From assembly GCA_002328585.1 (NCBI GenBank), contig DCUV01000002.1, positions 78,376 to 142,375 on the forward strand: a stretch of DNA of 64,000 nucleotides. The letters are read 5' to 3'. Within the stretch, counting starts at the first letter, position 1; the number at the start of each line of letters is the position of its first letter. The notes below the pieces were generated by a model. The model was given only the letters and a program-made list of their open reading frames with translations, had not been told where the DNA came from and did not search any database. This document shows positions 9,241 to 17,754 of this stretch, piece after piece. The DNA comes from Spirochaetia bacterium UBA2205. Its GTDB lineage: Bacteria > Spirochaetota > UBA4802 > UB4802. Both the position numbers and the translations under genes were made by a program.

Positions 9241-9300
9241 CTTTTGTTTGTGCTGTTATATTAACAAGGGGCCGCAGGCGGATAGCTGGCGGCCTTTTTT
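9223..9300 (+). terminator. transcription attenuator with alternative hairpins
   Basis: Strand 1 AACAAAG (9223-9229) can pair with strand 2 CTTTTGTT (9241-9248). Strand 2 can instead pair with strand 3 AACAAGGG (9263-9270, two G-U pairs). Strand 3 runs into the 5' arm of an intrinsic terminator, GGCCGC (9270-9275) with GCGGCC (9289-9294) and six T (9295-9300). A ribosome stalled on the aromatic codons (9202-9222) would cover strand 1 and let 2:3 form, allowing readthrough. Confidence 0.8.
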
Positions 9301-9373
9301 ATTGTAGTACAAATTTATAAGGTCGCCACCCTCCAGGCTCATTAAAAATGAATACTATTAAACGGAGGAGCAT

Positions 9374-10252
9374 ATGACCATACCAAACACTCATTGCGTG
9401 GAACTATCAAACACAATTACAACAATCAGGGATAAGTCCAATCCATTATATAGTAAAACATATTGCGCTTGTACCACAATACAACTGCCATATAACACAA
9501 CTATTAACCATCAAAATGTTAGTGTGATTGCAGGACCCTGTTCCATTGAATCGGAAGATCAGATTATGGCTACCGCACATTTTGTGAAAAAAGCTGGTGC
9601 AACTATTTTACGCGGGGGTGCTTTTAAACCAAGAACATCTCCCTATGCTTTTCAGGGGCTGGGAATTGAAGGATTAAAATTGCTGAAAAAAGCTGGAGAT
9701 TATTATGCCATGCCCGTGGTTACTGAAATTCTGGATTCAGAAGATATTGCTATGGTCAGCCAATATGCGGATATTCTTCAGGTTGGTGCACGGAATTGTC
9801 AAAATTTTTCCTTATTAAAAAAATTAGGTAAAATACAAAAGCCGATATTGCTTAAACGCGGCATGATGGTTACCATTAAAGAATATTTAATGGCTGCAGA
9901 ATATATATTAGCAGAGGGTAATACCAATGTTATACTATGTGAACGTGGTATCAGAACATTTGAAACAGAAACACGGAATACACTGGATATATCTGCTGTT
10001 TGTGTATTAAAGCAAAAAACTCATCTGCCTGTAATGGTAGACCCTTCCCATGCTTCCGGCAATTGGAAACTCATCCATCCATTATCATTGGCAGCAATTG
10101 CTGCAGGTGCAGATGGACTCATGATAGAATGTCATATTAATCCAGAAGTTGCTCTTTGTGATGGCGAACAATCATTACGCCCGGATAAATTTGAATTGCT
10201 GATGCATGATGTAAAAGAATTATGCACAATGCTGAACAAAGCTGTATTATGA
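9374..10252 (+). CDS. aroF: 3-deoxy-7-phosphoheptulonate (DAHP) synthase, type I-beta
   Basis: Condenses phosphoenolpyruvate and erythrose 4-phosphate in the first step of the shikimate pathway. The 292-residue protein has the hallmarks of the KDO8P-synthase-like I-beta class: metal cysteine in AGPCSIE, FKPRTSPYAFQGLG, LLKRGM, the histidine of DPSHASGNW, and metal Glu/Asp in IECHINPE and LCDGEQSL. The N-terminal 50 residues do not look like the ferredoxin-like regulatory domain of Thermotoga-type enzymes or a chorismate mutase, so allosteric control may be absent; the attenuator upstream would supply regulation. Start ATG has a GGAGGAG site. It is monocistronic and converges on the lipid kinase gene. 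Confidence 0.93.
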   Translation: MTIPNTHCVELSNTITTIRDKSNPLYSKTYCACTTIQLPYNTTINHQNVSVIAGPCSIESEDQIMATAHFVKKAGATILRGGAFKPRTSPYAFQGLGIEGLKLLKKAGDYYAMPVVTEILDSEDIAMVSQYADILQVGARNCQNFSLLKKLGKIQKPILLKRGMMVTIKEYLMAAEYILAEGNTNVILCERGIRTFETETRNTLDISAVCVLKQKTHLPVMVDPSHASGNWKLIHPLSLAAIAAGADGLMIECHINPEVALCDGEQSLRPDKFELLMHDVKELCTMLNKAVL

Positions 10253-10265
10253 TATTTGTAATATC

Positions 10266-11183
10266 TTATACAACAACAAAATGTATATTAATCCCTGTTG
10301 TTACTTGTAATGTATCTTCAGCATAATACAAATCGCCATCCATAGTATAGGCAAAAGGTTTATCTGAATGTATTTCAATTGTTTTAATCGTGTTTTCATA
10401 AAATTTTTCATGACGTATGGGAATGCCCTTTTTTAATTTAACAATATTTTTAGCCAGATCTTTGGGATCCATTGCACATACAATGACATGAAACGAATCA
10501 TTTTTTTCATTTGCTCTATAGAGAGGGTAAAAACCCATCCCCACTGTTTCCACTGTACCAGCCAGCAAGCCAAGAACATTGGTATACGGCAATGTTTGCA
10601 GGTCACAGGTTATGCTACCATCAAACCCCTTAAAAAAATTTGAGTTTTTATTGAAAAGAGCTTCTACAATACTGTCATAAATAAGCTTTACAAGTTTAGT
10701 ATAGCTTTTACCTATAGTATAATATCTCTCTAAAAAATCAGCTACAAGCCCGTTCCCAAATAAAAAACAATAGGTATTATTGATACTCATTGTTTTTCGT
10801 TCTATGGCTGGCAATGCATTGTCAGCTTTTATTGTTTCAATGGCACGCTTTAAAATTGATTCGGCATCGCCTTTTAAGTTAATACTGTTAGCAACGTTAT
10901 TCATAGTACCGCCTTTCAAAATCAAAAATGGCGGTAGATTGTTTTGATAAATTTTATTAAACTGAGTAATAACATGGTGTAATGTTCCATCGCCACCACA
11001 GGGTGCAATGTAATCCATTCCTGCCCTTTTAAACTCTGTTGCCACATCTGCAATTTCATCAATTGAATGTGTATAGCGCACCATCACATAGTCGCCACCC
11101 AGCTTTTCATAGCAATCATCACGCTTTTTTGCTAATTTATATTTTCGTGAATTAAGATTAACAATAATTCCAATTCTTTTCAT
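10266..11183 (-). CDS. diacylglycerol/sphingosine kinase-family protein (YegS/BmrU type)
   Basis: ATP-dependent lipid kinase of the DAGK catalytic superfamily. The 305-residue protein begins with the Rossmann-like strand RIGIIVNLNSRK, has the nucleotide motif GGDGTLHH near residue 65 and the second conserved segment LKGGTMNNVA, where most relatives have GTxND; here it is TMNN. The C-terminal half is the beta-sandwich domain, ending in a TMDGD motif typical of YegS/BmrU proteins. The lipid substrate cannot be read from sequence; phosphatidylglycerol, diacylglycerol or undecaprenol-like lipids are possible. Separate transcription unit between convergent aroF and divergent SGNH gene. Confidence 0.82.
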   Translation of the reverse strand: MKRIGIIVNLNSRKYKLAKKRDDCYEKLGGDYVMVRYTHSIDEIADVATEFKRAGMDYIAPCGGDGTLHHVITQFNKIYQNNLPPFLILKGGTMNNVANSINLKGDAESILKRAIETIKADNALPAIERKTMSINNTYCFLFGNGLVADFLERYYTIGKSYTKLVKLIYDSIVEALFNKNSNFFKGFDGSITCDLQTLPYTNVLGLLAGTVETVGMGFYPLYRANEKNDSFHVIVCAMDPKDLAKNIVKLKKGIPIRHEKFYENTIKTIEIHSDKPFAYTMDGDLYYAEDTLQVTTGINIHFVVV

Positions 11184-11271
11184 TGATTTTTTACCTTATG
11201 ATATTCTAAAAAATAATATGATACTCTCAATGAGCCAGTCACTATAAAACCTTACGTGAGTATCTGTCAAT

Positions 11272-11910
11272 TTGATTTTACCCATAGAAAATGATTTGAC
11301 TTATTATCGTGAATATTTAGTTTTCAGAAAAAATACCTATGAAAAAAATATGGCAACAATAGTACTATCAGGCGGTTCCATAACTTCAGGGTATGCAACC
11401 ACTCAATCATACGTTGCAATGCTTTCAAATGATGAGGCAATCAAACCGCATAGCATCATCAATGTATCTCATTTTGGCGATAGTTCCTTTGAAGGGATCT
11501 GGCATTTTGACAGGGTATTGCAGCATAAACCAGATGTGCTGATTATTCATTTTGGCATGGACGACATATACCGCCCGGTATACCGATCTGAATTTAAAGA
11601 AAATTTAGTCAGGATGGTGCAAAAGGCGCGTGAATCATACATCAAGCATATTATTATGCCAACGCTGCATCTTGTCCCAAATCAGTATGATATGGACGCC
11701 GTCAACGTCTTTACCCGAACAGTGCGCGAAGTAGCATTAGACTTACATTGCCATTTAGCTACTGTTCACATTGAATGGATGAATTATCTGTATGATAGTA
11801 ATGACACTCTGGAATCGCTGCTTACCCATGATTATCGCTATCCTAATGAAAAAGGACATTGCTTAATAGCAAAATCCATAAACAAGAGATTGATACCACT
11901 CCTCAAATAA
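11272..11910 (+). CDS. SGNH/GDSL-type hydrolase
   Basis: Predicted cytoplasmic esterase or acyl hydrolase of the SGNH fold. Block I is LSGGSITSG, with the serine nucleophile in the GGSIT variant of GDS. Block III is HFGMDDI, where the usual Asn of GxND is Asp, an unusual substitution. Block V lies in YPNEKGHCLIA with the catalytic His. The longest frame starts at a TTG (11272); an ATG at 11350 directly before ATIVLSGGS is an alternative that would drop the 26 leading residues. No signal peptide. Substrate unknown. It is divergent from the lipid kinase, which might suggest a shared lipid theme. Confidence 0.7.
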   Translation: MILPIENDLTYYREYLVFRKNTYEKNMATIVLSGGSITSGYATTQSYVAMLSNDEAIKPHSIINVSHFGDSSFEGIWHFDRVLQHKPDVLIIHFGMDDIYRPVYRSEFKENLVRMVQKARESYIKHIIMPTLHLVPNQYDMDAVNVFTRTVREVALDLHCHLATVHIEWMNYLYDSNDTLESLLTHDYRYPNEKGHCLIAKSINKRLIPLLK

Positions 11911-11983
11911 ATAGTAAGATTCTGATTTTCAAGACTGAACTATTACACCACATAGACGACATAGTTCATCTATGCACGATTGA

Positions 11984-12973
11984 TTATCCTATTTTACTAT
12001 AAATCTTTTTAATTTGCGTTTCAGCTTCTTTTTCCATCCTTTGAAGCAATTCAGAACATGATGGTATATCATCAATGAGCCCTATGGATTGCCCTACCAT
12101 TAATGGTGCAGCATTTACATCGCCATTGTTCCATGCCTTGCTCATCCGTTCCCCTGAAATAAGCGGGAAAAGCTCTTCAAAGCCACCACCTCGCTGTTCA
12201 ACATCCAGTATTTTATTGACCACATCATTTTTTAAAGCACGTCCCTGAAGATGTAAGCTCTTCATAATTAATGTTGTTTCATATTCCTGCCGTTTTACAA
12301 GCTCTTGCTTTATATTATCGTGGACTTCACATTCCTTTGTTGCAATAAACCGGCTTGCCATCATAACACCCTCAGCTCCTAACATGAAAGCGGCAGCCAT
12401 TGTTTTGCCATCAGCAATGCCGCCTACCGTAATAACCGGTATTTTTACCGTTTTAGCAATCTTTGTTGTTAGTACCATCGTTGAAACATCATCACTTAAA
12501 GGATGCCCTCCTTCTTCAATTCCTGCGGCATAAATTCCATCATACCCAACCTGTTCTGCATGGAGAGCATGGCGTACCGCACCCACTTTGTGAAAAAGTT
12601 TAACCCCTGCTTTTTTAAGCATCTCAATATATTCCATGCCGCATGCCTTATCAATAGGTGACCCTGATATTTCTATGCCAGCTACCTTTTCTTCAGCACA
12701 TACCTTTAAATACATCTTATGATGCTCACCACTAATACGAACAGATGGCAAAATTGTTACATTAACAAAAAAAGGTTTATCAGTTAGTTTCCGTGTTTCA
12801 TGGATAGCATTTCTAAATTCCTCTTCAGAGTTATAATTGCCTGCCGTTAAATTTCCAATACCTCCAGCGTTTGAAATTGCTGCGCAAAGTTTTGGTTTAC
12901 ATAACCACATCATAGCTCCACAGATAATTGGATACTTAACGCCAAACATTTCTGTAATTTTAGTCTTGATCAT
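11984..12973 (-). CDS. FMN-dependent nitronate monooxygenase / FabK-like enoyl reductase family
   Basis: TIM-barrel flavoprotein of the nitronate monooxygenase (2-nitropropane dioxygenase) superfamily, which includes FabK enoyl-ACP reductases. The sequence shows YPIICGAMMWLC, NAGGIGNL, GIEISGSP, GYDGIYAAGIEEGGH, and the FMN phosphate loop VITVGGIADG then GAEGVMMASRF. The start was set at ATG 12973, with AAGGAG eight bases before it, rather than an upstream TTG. Third gene of a run with a ferredoxin-type reductase (25-base gap) and an FAD saturase-like protein. That company favours a reductase or desaturation role over nitronate detoxification. Substrate not determinable. Confidence 0.82.
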   Translation of the reverse strand: MIKTKITEMFGVKYPIICGAMMWLCKPKLCAAISNAGGIGNLTAGNYNSEEEFRNAIHETRKLTDKPFFVNVTILPSVRISGEHHKMYLKVCAEEKVAGIEISGSPIDKACGMEYIEMLKKAGVKLFHKVGAVRHALHAEQVGYDGIYAAGIEEGGHPLSDDVSTMVLTTKIAKTVKIPVITVGGIADGKTMAAAFMLGAEGVMMASRFIATKECEVHDNIKQELVKRQEYETTLIMKSLHLQGRALKNDVVNKILDVEQRGGGFEELFPLISGERMSKAWNNGDVNAAPLMVGQSIGLIDDIPSCSELLQRMEKEAETQIKKIYSKIG

Positions 12974-12998
12974 AGAATCTCCTTCAATCAATTAATTT

Positions 12999-14150
12999 TT
13001 ATAACATTATTTCACAATCAGTGATAGGGAAGGCAGCACATGAATGGATATAACCAAAACGTCGGTCAGCCTGACGCAGCTTGACACCTTCCGGCTGATA
13101 CACTTTCCCTGATATAAGTTTAACCCTGCATAAGCTGCATTCCCCGCTTCTGCATAACGATGGTACAATGACTCCGTTTTTTTCCATTGAGTTTAACAAT
13201 GGTTCGCCTGCTGTTACGGTAAATTCTTTTTTATTTTTAATAGTAATTTTAAATTTTGAATCTGAATTAACATCTTCAGGCCATCCGTTTTGTTTAAAAA
13301 CATCTGGCGGCACTCCATACATCTCCATGCGTATCTGTTTGGGCTTTAATTGTAAGGTTTGTAATTCTTTAAGAATATGTTTATATAAACCCTGAGGCCC
13401 ACATACAAAAAAAGTTTTATTGGAACTATCGCCCACAACTTCCTTAATTATTTTTGCCGTTATATACCCATTATAGTGAGCTTTGCCCTCCTCCAATACC
13501 TGTATATATCGGATTGTGGGATATCTTTTTGCAACCATGGTAAAATAATCATCAAATACTATTTCTTCTGAATTTTTGTTTCCATAGATAAGCCATATAT
13601 CCCTGCTGATACCGGTGTTAACAGCATGTTGAATCATGGATTTAAATGGTGTTATGCCGCTACCCCCTGCAATAAAAACAAGTTTATTGCTGTGAATAAT
13701 AGGATTATGAATAAAATTACCTGCTGGTGATGATATTTGCAATGTGTTGCCAATCTTTGTTGAATCAAGCAAGTAATGAGATACAAACCCACCTTCAACT
13801 CGTCTGATAGTGATATCATAATACGCTGTCTCATCAGGTGATGAGGAAATGCTATATGGCCGTGAAGTTCTGATTCCATCAATGTCAACATTAACGGATA
13901 TGTACTGCCCTGCCTGAAATGGCGGTAAATATTTTTCCACTGAAGCCAAACGCAATGTTTTGGTTGACGGCGTTTCTTCTATGATGTCAATAATTTTGGT
14001 AGTAATATGACGTGGATGTAACCGCTCAAGATATTTTTTTTCAAGCCCTCTATCCAATCTATAATCATAACCATACCGTTTGAGCACCTCTCGTTCGTTT
14101 ATAACGTTATCATAATCATCTAACTGTTTTAGTATTTCACTATTCATCAT
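12999..14150 (-). CDS. FAD/NAD(P)H oxidoreductase with C-terminal 2Fe-2S ferredoxin domain
   Basis: Electron-transfer flavoprotein of the ferredoxin reductase/phthalate dioxygenase reductase class. Order: about 45 unassigned residues; FAD domain with RPYSISSSP; NAD(P) domain with GGSGITPF and VCGPQGLY; plant-type [2Fe-2S] domain with CRSGECSLC and a distal Cys (HSCAAFP). It passes electrons singly from NAD(P)H to a partner. Six-base gap to the upstream FAD saturase-like gene and 25-base gap to the FMN gene make it the middle member of an operon, so its likely partner is one of these. 383 residues, complete, no missing ligands seen. Confidence 0.88.
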   Translation of the reverse strand: MMNSEILKQLDDYDNVINEREVLKRYGYDYRLDRGLEKKYLERLHPRHITTKIIDIIEETPSTKTLRLASVEKYLPPFQAGQYISVNVDIDGIRTSRPYSISSSPDETAYYDITIRRVEGGFVSHYLLDSTKIGNTLQISSPAGNFIHNPIIHSNKLVFIAGGSGITPFKSMIQHAVNTGISRDIWLIYGNKNSEEIVFDDYFTMVAKRYPTIRYIQVLEEGKAHYNGYITAKIIKEVVGDSSNKTFFVCGPQGLYKHILKELQTLQLKPKQIRMEMYGVPPDVFKQNGWPEDVNSDSKFKITIKNKKEFTVTAGEPLLNSMEKNGVIVPSLCRSGECSLCRVKLISGKVYQPEGVKLRQADRRFGYIHSCAAFPITDCEIML

Positions 14151-14156
14151 CCCCTC

Positions 14157-15650
14157 CTATTTATTACGTATATCTTTAACTATTGCCATTGCTGCTGAAT
14201 GTCCCGATGTAAGGGTTGGCTGATAGCCTGCAGAACCGTACCAGCTCCCTGCACAATAAAGACCATTGATGGGTGGTTTAGGCGAAATAAACAAAGTAGA
14301 ATCTTTAACATACTGATCAAATCCGTATGCTCCTCCACCGGGATGATTTAAATAGCGCATATGGGTTATAGGCGTTGCTATTTCCATCTCTTCGATATGG
14401 CTTACAAGTCCGGGGAAAACTTTTTCAGCATTGTTAAGCATCGCTTCCGCACAGCGGTGTTTTTCATCATAATACTGTGCAGGTGGAACTTTAAGCCATG
14501 CATCAGCATATTTCATGGTTACCAGTACAACCTGACTGGTGCCTTCAGGAACCATTGCATTGTCAAAAACATTGTAGCATGTTACAATAAATGAACTCTG
14601 GTCGGTATCCACTACTTTTGATAGTTCGTAATCATATTCTGGATTGGCAGTGTTGCATATAAAATTGGTTTCTTCATTGATGCCAATCTTATCGTATTCA
14701 CAATCAAGACCGCAATATATAGTAAAAAATGATGTTCCTACACTGCTGCCTTTATACGGTTCAATTACCTGACCAGAAACATTGTCGTCATCAAGCATAT
14801 CAACAAATGTGCTGATTGCTGATGCATTGGACAAAACATATTTTGATTGAAATTCAGCGCCATCTGATGTTTTTACTCCATAAATGCTATTATTTTTAAC
14901 AAGAAGCTTCTGTACTTCTGTATTAAATAACGCTTCACCGCCATTGCGGTAAAATGTTTCAAGCAAACAATTTGACAGCATCTGCGAGCCGCCTTTTATG
15001 TGATATGGTTTAAATTCCGCATAAGAAAACAACAACGCTGCCATATCACTAAAACATAATTTTGAAGGAGGTAATCCCATGTATGTCCAGTAAGGAGTTA
15101 TGACTGCTTTTAGTATTGGATTGGTAAAATATTCATTTAATACTGATTGTGTATCCTTTAAGGCATACTTGTAGTATAATGGATATTTTTTTTTATTTAT
15201 ATCCGGGTCATTCAAATAAAAAGCTCCTATTACTTCCATGAAAAACTGCCATACAAAATCAAAAAATTTTTTAATGGCATCTTTTTCTTCAGGAAATTTT
15301 GCCTGTAATTCACTAACAATCCCTTCTTTATTTGCTGGCAATGTAATATCAACCAGACCCGGTACTACCATCCGGTAAAGCTTGTCCATCTGGACAAACT
15401 CTAACGTATCAAGTACACCCACGCTATCAAGAATGCTTCGTAATGGACCAGGCCTTTCAGGGGTACCCATTCCACTCAATTGATGAAGTGAAACTTCAAA
15501 TTCAAAACGACCCCTGCAAAAACTGGTAGCACACCCTCCGGGAATATTATGCTTTTCAATTAAAAGTGTTTTGACACCTTTTTTTGCAAGCGTTGCTGCT
15601 GCAGTTAATCCAGCATTACCCGCTCCTATTACTATGACATCATATTCCAT
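14157..15650 (-). CDS. FAD-dependent phytoene-dehydrogenase/retinol-saturase-like oxidoreductase
   Basis: 497-residue flavoprotein of the carotenoid desaturase/isomerase superfamily (CrtI, CrtISO, retinol saturase). The N-terminus has the dinucleotide fold VIVIGAGNAGLTAAATL and an EKHNIPGGCATSF loop; the C-terminus has the second FAD element GLYCAGSWYGSAG. Start at ATG 15650, with AGGAGG seven bases upstream, is far better than the longer frame to 15710. No carotenoid genes are nearby, so a polyprenoid, lipid or aromatic substrate is open. Leads the redox operon, immediately downstream of a perfect palindrome that overlaps the presumed promoter. Confidence 0.85.
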   Translation of the reverse strand: MEYDVIVIGAGNAGLTAAATLAKKGVKTLLIEKHNIPGGCATSFCRGRFEFEVSLHQLSGMGTPERPGPLRSILDSVGVLDTLEFVQMDKLYRMVVPGLVDITLPANKEGIVSELQAKFPEEKDAIKKFFDFVWQFFMEVIGAFYLNDPDINKKKYPLYYKYALKDTQSVLNEYFTNPILKAVITPYWTYMGLPPSKLCFSDMAALLFSYAEFKPYHIKGGSQMLSNCLLETFYRNGGEALFNTEVQKLLVKNNSIYGVKTSDGAEFQSKYVLSNASAISTFVDMLDDDNVSGQVIEPYKGSSVGTSFFTIYCGLDCEYDKIGINEETNFICNTANPEYDYELSKVVDTDQSSFIVTCYNVFDNAMVPEGTSQVVLVTMKYADAWLKVPPAQYYDEKHRCAEAMLNNAEKVFPGLVSHIEEMEIATPITHMRYLNHPGGGAYGFDQYVKDSTLFISPKPPINGLYCAGSWYGSAGYQPTLTSGHSAAMAIVKDIRNK

Positions 15651-15663
15651 AAAACCTCCTGTT

Positions 15664-15706
15664 AACATAACAGTGTTATGTTGTAAAAACAATACAATTT
15701 TGTCAA
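15664..15706 (-). promoter_or_regulatory. operator palindrome and -35 box of the redox operon
   Basis: A perfect 19-base palindrome AACATAACAGTGTTATGTT (15664-15682; 9-base arms, one central base) lies 14 bases before the saturase ATG. A consensus minus-strand TTGACA sits at 15701-15706, so the palindrome covers the -10 region expected 17-18 bases on. This is the placement of a repressor site, plausibly for a TetR-family or similar dimer; no regulator gene is nearby. Confidence 0.7.
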
Positions 15707-15788
15707 CCATATTTTACACTAAAAATTGTGTTTATAAAACGATAGATTTTCAAGAACTAAATCACACAGAATGACAATGCTGTAATAT

Positions 15789-15854
15789 GTCATCCTGAAC
15801 AAAGTGAAGAAACTCATGGACTGGGAAAAGATTCCAGATCAAGCCCGGAATGAC
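15789..15854. repeat. short intergenic repeat with inverted ends, copy 1
   Basis: A 66-base element starting GTCATCCTGA and ending CCGGAATGAC, i.e. imperfect inverted termini GTCAT. Its reverse complement matches the copy at 24361-24425 over the first 25 bases (GTCATTCCGG, then TCTGGAATC), with near-equal length. Confidence 0.6.
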
Positions 15855-15968
15855 CGTGTTAATATTTCTATTATATTGTATATTGAATTTAACAATTTTA
15901 AATTCCTTTTTTGCGATAGTTGATTGCATAGTAAAGGTAATTTGTGGAAGTGTCTATTTATTAATACC

Positions 15969-16000
15969 TAAAAAAAACCCTGCACCATTGAGCAGGGTTT
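15969..16000 (-). terminator. intrinsic terminator of citrate synthase gene
   Basis: Arms AAACCCTGC (15975-15983) and GCAGGGTTT (15992-16000), 8-base loop; on the minus strand the stem is followed by a T-run. It lies 23 bases past the gltA stop. Confidence 0.88.
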
Positions 16001-16022
16001 ACAAATAATCTAAACCAGTATA

Positions 16023-17372
16023 TTATCGTTCATTTAACGGGATGTAATTTTTATATTCATCGATTGATGAAGCATACGCAGGCCTGATTATCTTATTGTG
16101 TATTATTTGTTCTATCCTATGAGCGGACCATCCAGCAAAACGTGCCATTGCAAATATTGGTGTAAATATTTCCATAGGTATACCCATCATTTTATATATC
16201 AATCCAGAATAAAAATCTACATTAGGCGATACAATCTTTGATTTATCACCCAGCAGAAGTTGAGTACCAATATCGGCGACCTTTGTAAATAATGTAAATT
16301 CTTCCAGATTTTTCTTCATTTTTGCAAATTCCTCTGCCTTTTTTCTGAATATGATAGCACGCGGATCTGATTTTGTGTAAACAGCATGTCCTATACCATA
16401 AATTTTACCACTGCGGTCATACGCCCTTTTCTGCAGTATAAGCTTTAGGTAATGTTCTATCTCATCATCATCATCCCAATTCTTAACATTCTGTTTAATA
16501 TCCTTCATCATTTTCATTACAGATTCATTAGCTCCTCCATGCAAATGTCCACTGAGAGATGCTATACCGGCACACAATGCCATGTATGTATTTGCCCCGC
16601 TTGATGTTACTGTTCTGACCGTAAATGTTGAGTTATTACCTCCGCCATGTTCAGCATGAAGCATTAATGCTAAATCAAACAATTTTGCTTCGTATTCATT
16701 AGGGCGCTCCCCATCGCCGTGCAACAAATACAAAAAGTTTTCAGCCGTGCTCCACGCTGCATTTGGTTTACAAATAAGTAAATCACCACCCTTTCTAAAT
16801 TTCATCACATTATAGTTATATGCCACAATAACAGGTACTTTTGCAATCAGGTTGATACATTGCCTGATAACATCCTTAATATCAGTTGAATCTGGATCGG
16901 GATCACATCTGTTTAAATGTGAAATCACTGAATGAAGTGCGTACATCTGATTATTATTAACATCTTCAGCCATTATGATACTGCGTTCAAATTTTGATAA
17001 AGGACGTCTATCGGCAATCACCTCGCTAAATTGCTCAAGATCTTTTTTATCGGGTAACTCGCCAGTAAGAAGTAGATAGGTGATTTCATCAAAACCATAT
17101 CTACCTTCTTCCTGAATTTTTTCAGCTAATTCACAGGCATCATAGCCGCAATAATATAACTTCCCTTCAACTGGTTTAACAGTAACTTTATCATCACCTG
17201 AAGGTATTTTTTCATATCCAATAACTGTACCTTTTGATGTAATACCAGCAACAACTCCGGAGCCATCTGGATTACGTAATCCCAATTTGACATTTTTTTT
17301 CTGAATAAGCTCCGGGCTTATCGCATCATGCTTCAACATAAGTTTTTCAATTTTTTTAAGTATGGTTTCCAT
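16023..17372 (-). CDS. gltA: citrate synthase
   Basis: Condenses acetyl-CoA and oxaloacetate. The catalytic histidine regions are visible: LHAEHGGGNNSTF (first His), SLSGHLHGGAN, GIGHAVYTKSDPR (second His), and the aspartate in SPNVDFYSGLIY. About 449 residues, with a roughly 45-residue N-terminal extension before LRNPDGSGVVAGIT, as in the longer bacterial enzymes. ATG 17372, with GAGGTG close upstream, is preferred to the GTG at 17378. A single-gene unit with its own terminator. 2-Methylcitrate synthase activity cannot be excluded by sequence alone. Confidence 0.9.
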   Translation of the reverse strand: METILKKIEKLMLKHDAISPELIQKKNVKLGLRNPDGSGVVAGITSKGTVIGYEKIPSGDDKVTVKPVEGKLYYCGYDACELAEKIQEEGRYGFDEITYLLLTGELPDKKDLEQFSEVIADRRPLSKFERSIIMAEDVNNNQMYALHSVISHLNRCDPDPDSTDIKDVIRQCINLIAKVPVIVAYNYNVMKFRKGGDLLICKPNAAWSTAENFLYLLHGDGERPNEYEAKLFDLALMLHAEHGGGNNSTFTVRTVTSSGANTYMALCAGIASLSGHLHGGANESVMKMMKDIKQNVKNWDDDDEIEHYLKLILQKRAYDRSGKIYGIGHAVYTKSDPRAIIFRKKAEEFAKMKKNLEEFTLFTKVADIGTQLLLGDKSKIVSPNVDFYSGLIYKMMGIPMEIFTPIFAMARFAGWSAHRIEQIIHNKIIRPAYASSIDEYKNYIPLNER

Positions 17373-17754
17373 TAGCACCTCACTGTTATAGGTATAAAAT
17401 TGCTATTACTTGTTGCCAGTATCTTCAATTTTCTTCTATATGAACTATGTTTCTAAGTATACAATATTTTGCATAATCATCTATTTTTAATATTAAATTA
17501 ATCTAATAATTTTACATTAACGTAATTCAAAAGAGGTAATTTAAGTATGGAAGGAATTTTAAAAGATATAAATAATATTTTTATATAACTTCAGGATAAG
17601 TAAAACAACTAAAAACTAAATTTTTAATAATGTTGCGAGCACATAATTATTGATAAAATGAGTTAAGAAAAACTGGAAAAATAAAAAATAATCTTTAGAG
17701 TTGCAATATATTCTGCTGTAAAAGCTACTGCTGTTATTTTTACAAGCACAACAT
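17373..17754. other. AT-rich intergenic region
   Basis: About 380 bases between citrate synthase start and the alpha-galactosidase stop. No ORF, hairpin terminator or clear consensus promoter was recognised. Confidence 0.4.

Noticed and set aside
11930..11975. Inverted repeat CATAGA/TCTATG between the SGNH gene and the FMN oxidoreductase gene
   Set aside because: Loop of twelve bases, no T-run on either strand; not supportable as a terminator.
14150..15650. Carotenoid biosynthesis locus
   Set aside because: Only a desaturase/saturase-superfamily member is present; no phytoene synthase or cyclase genes around it.
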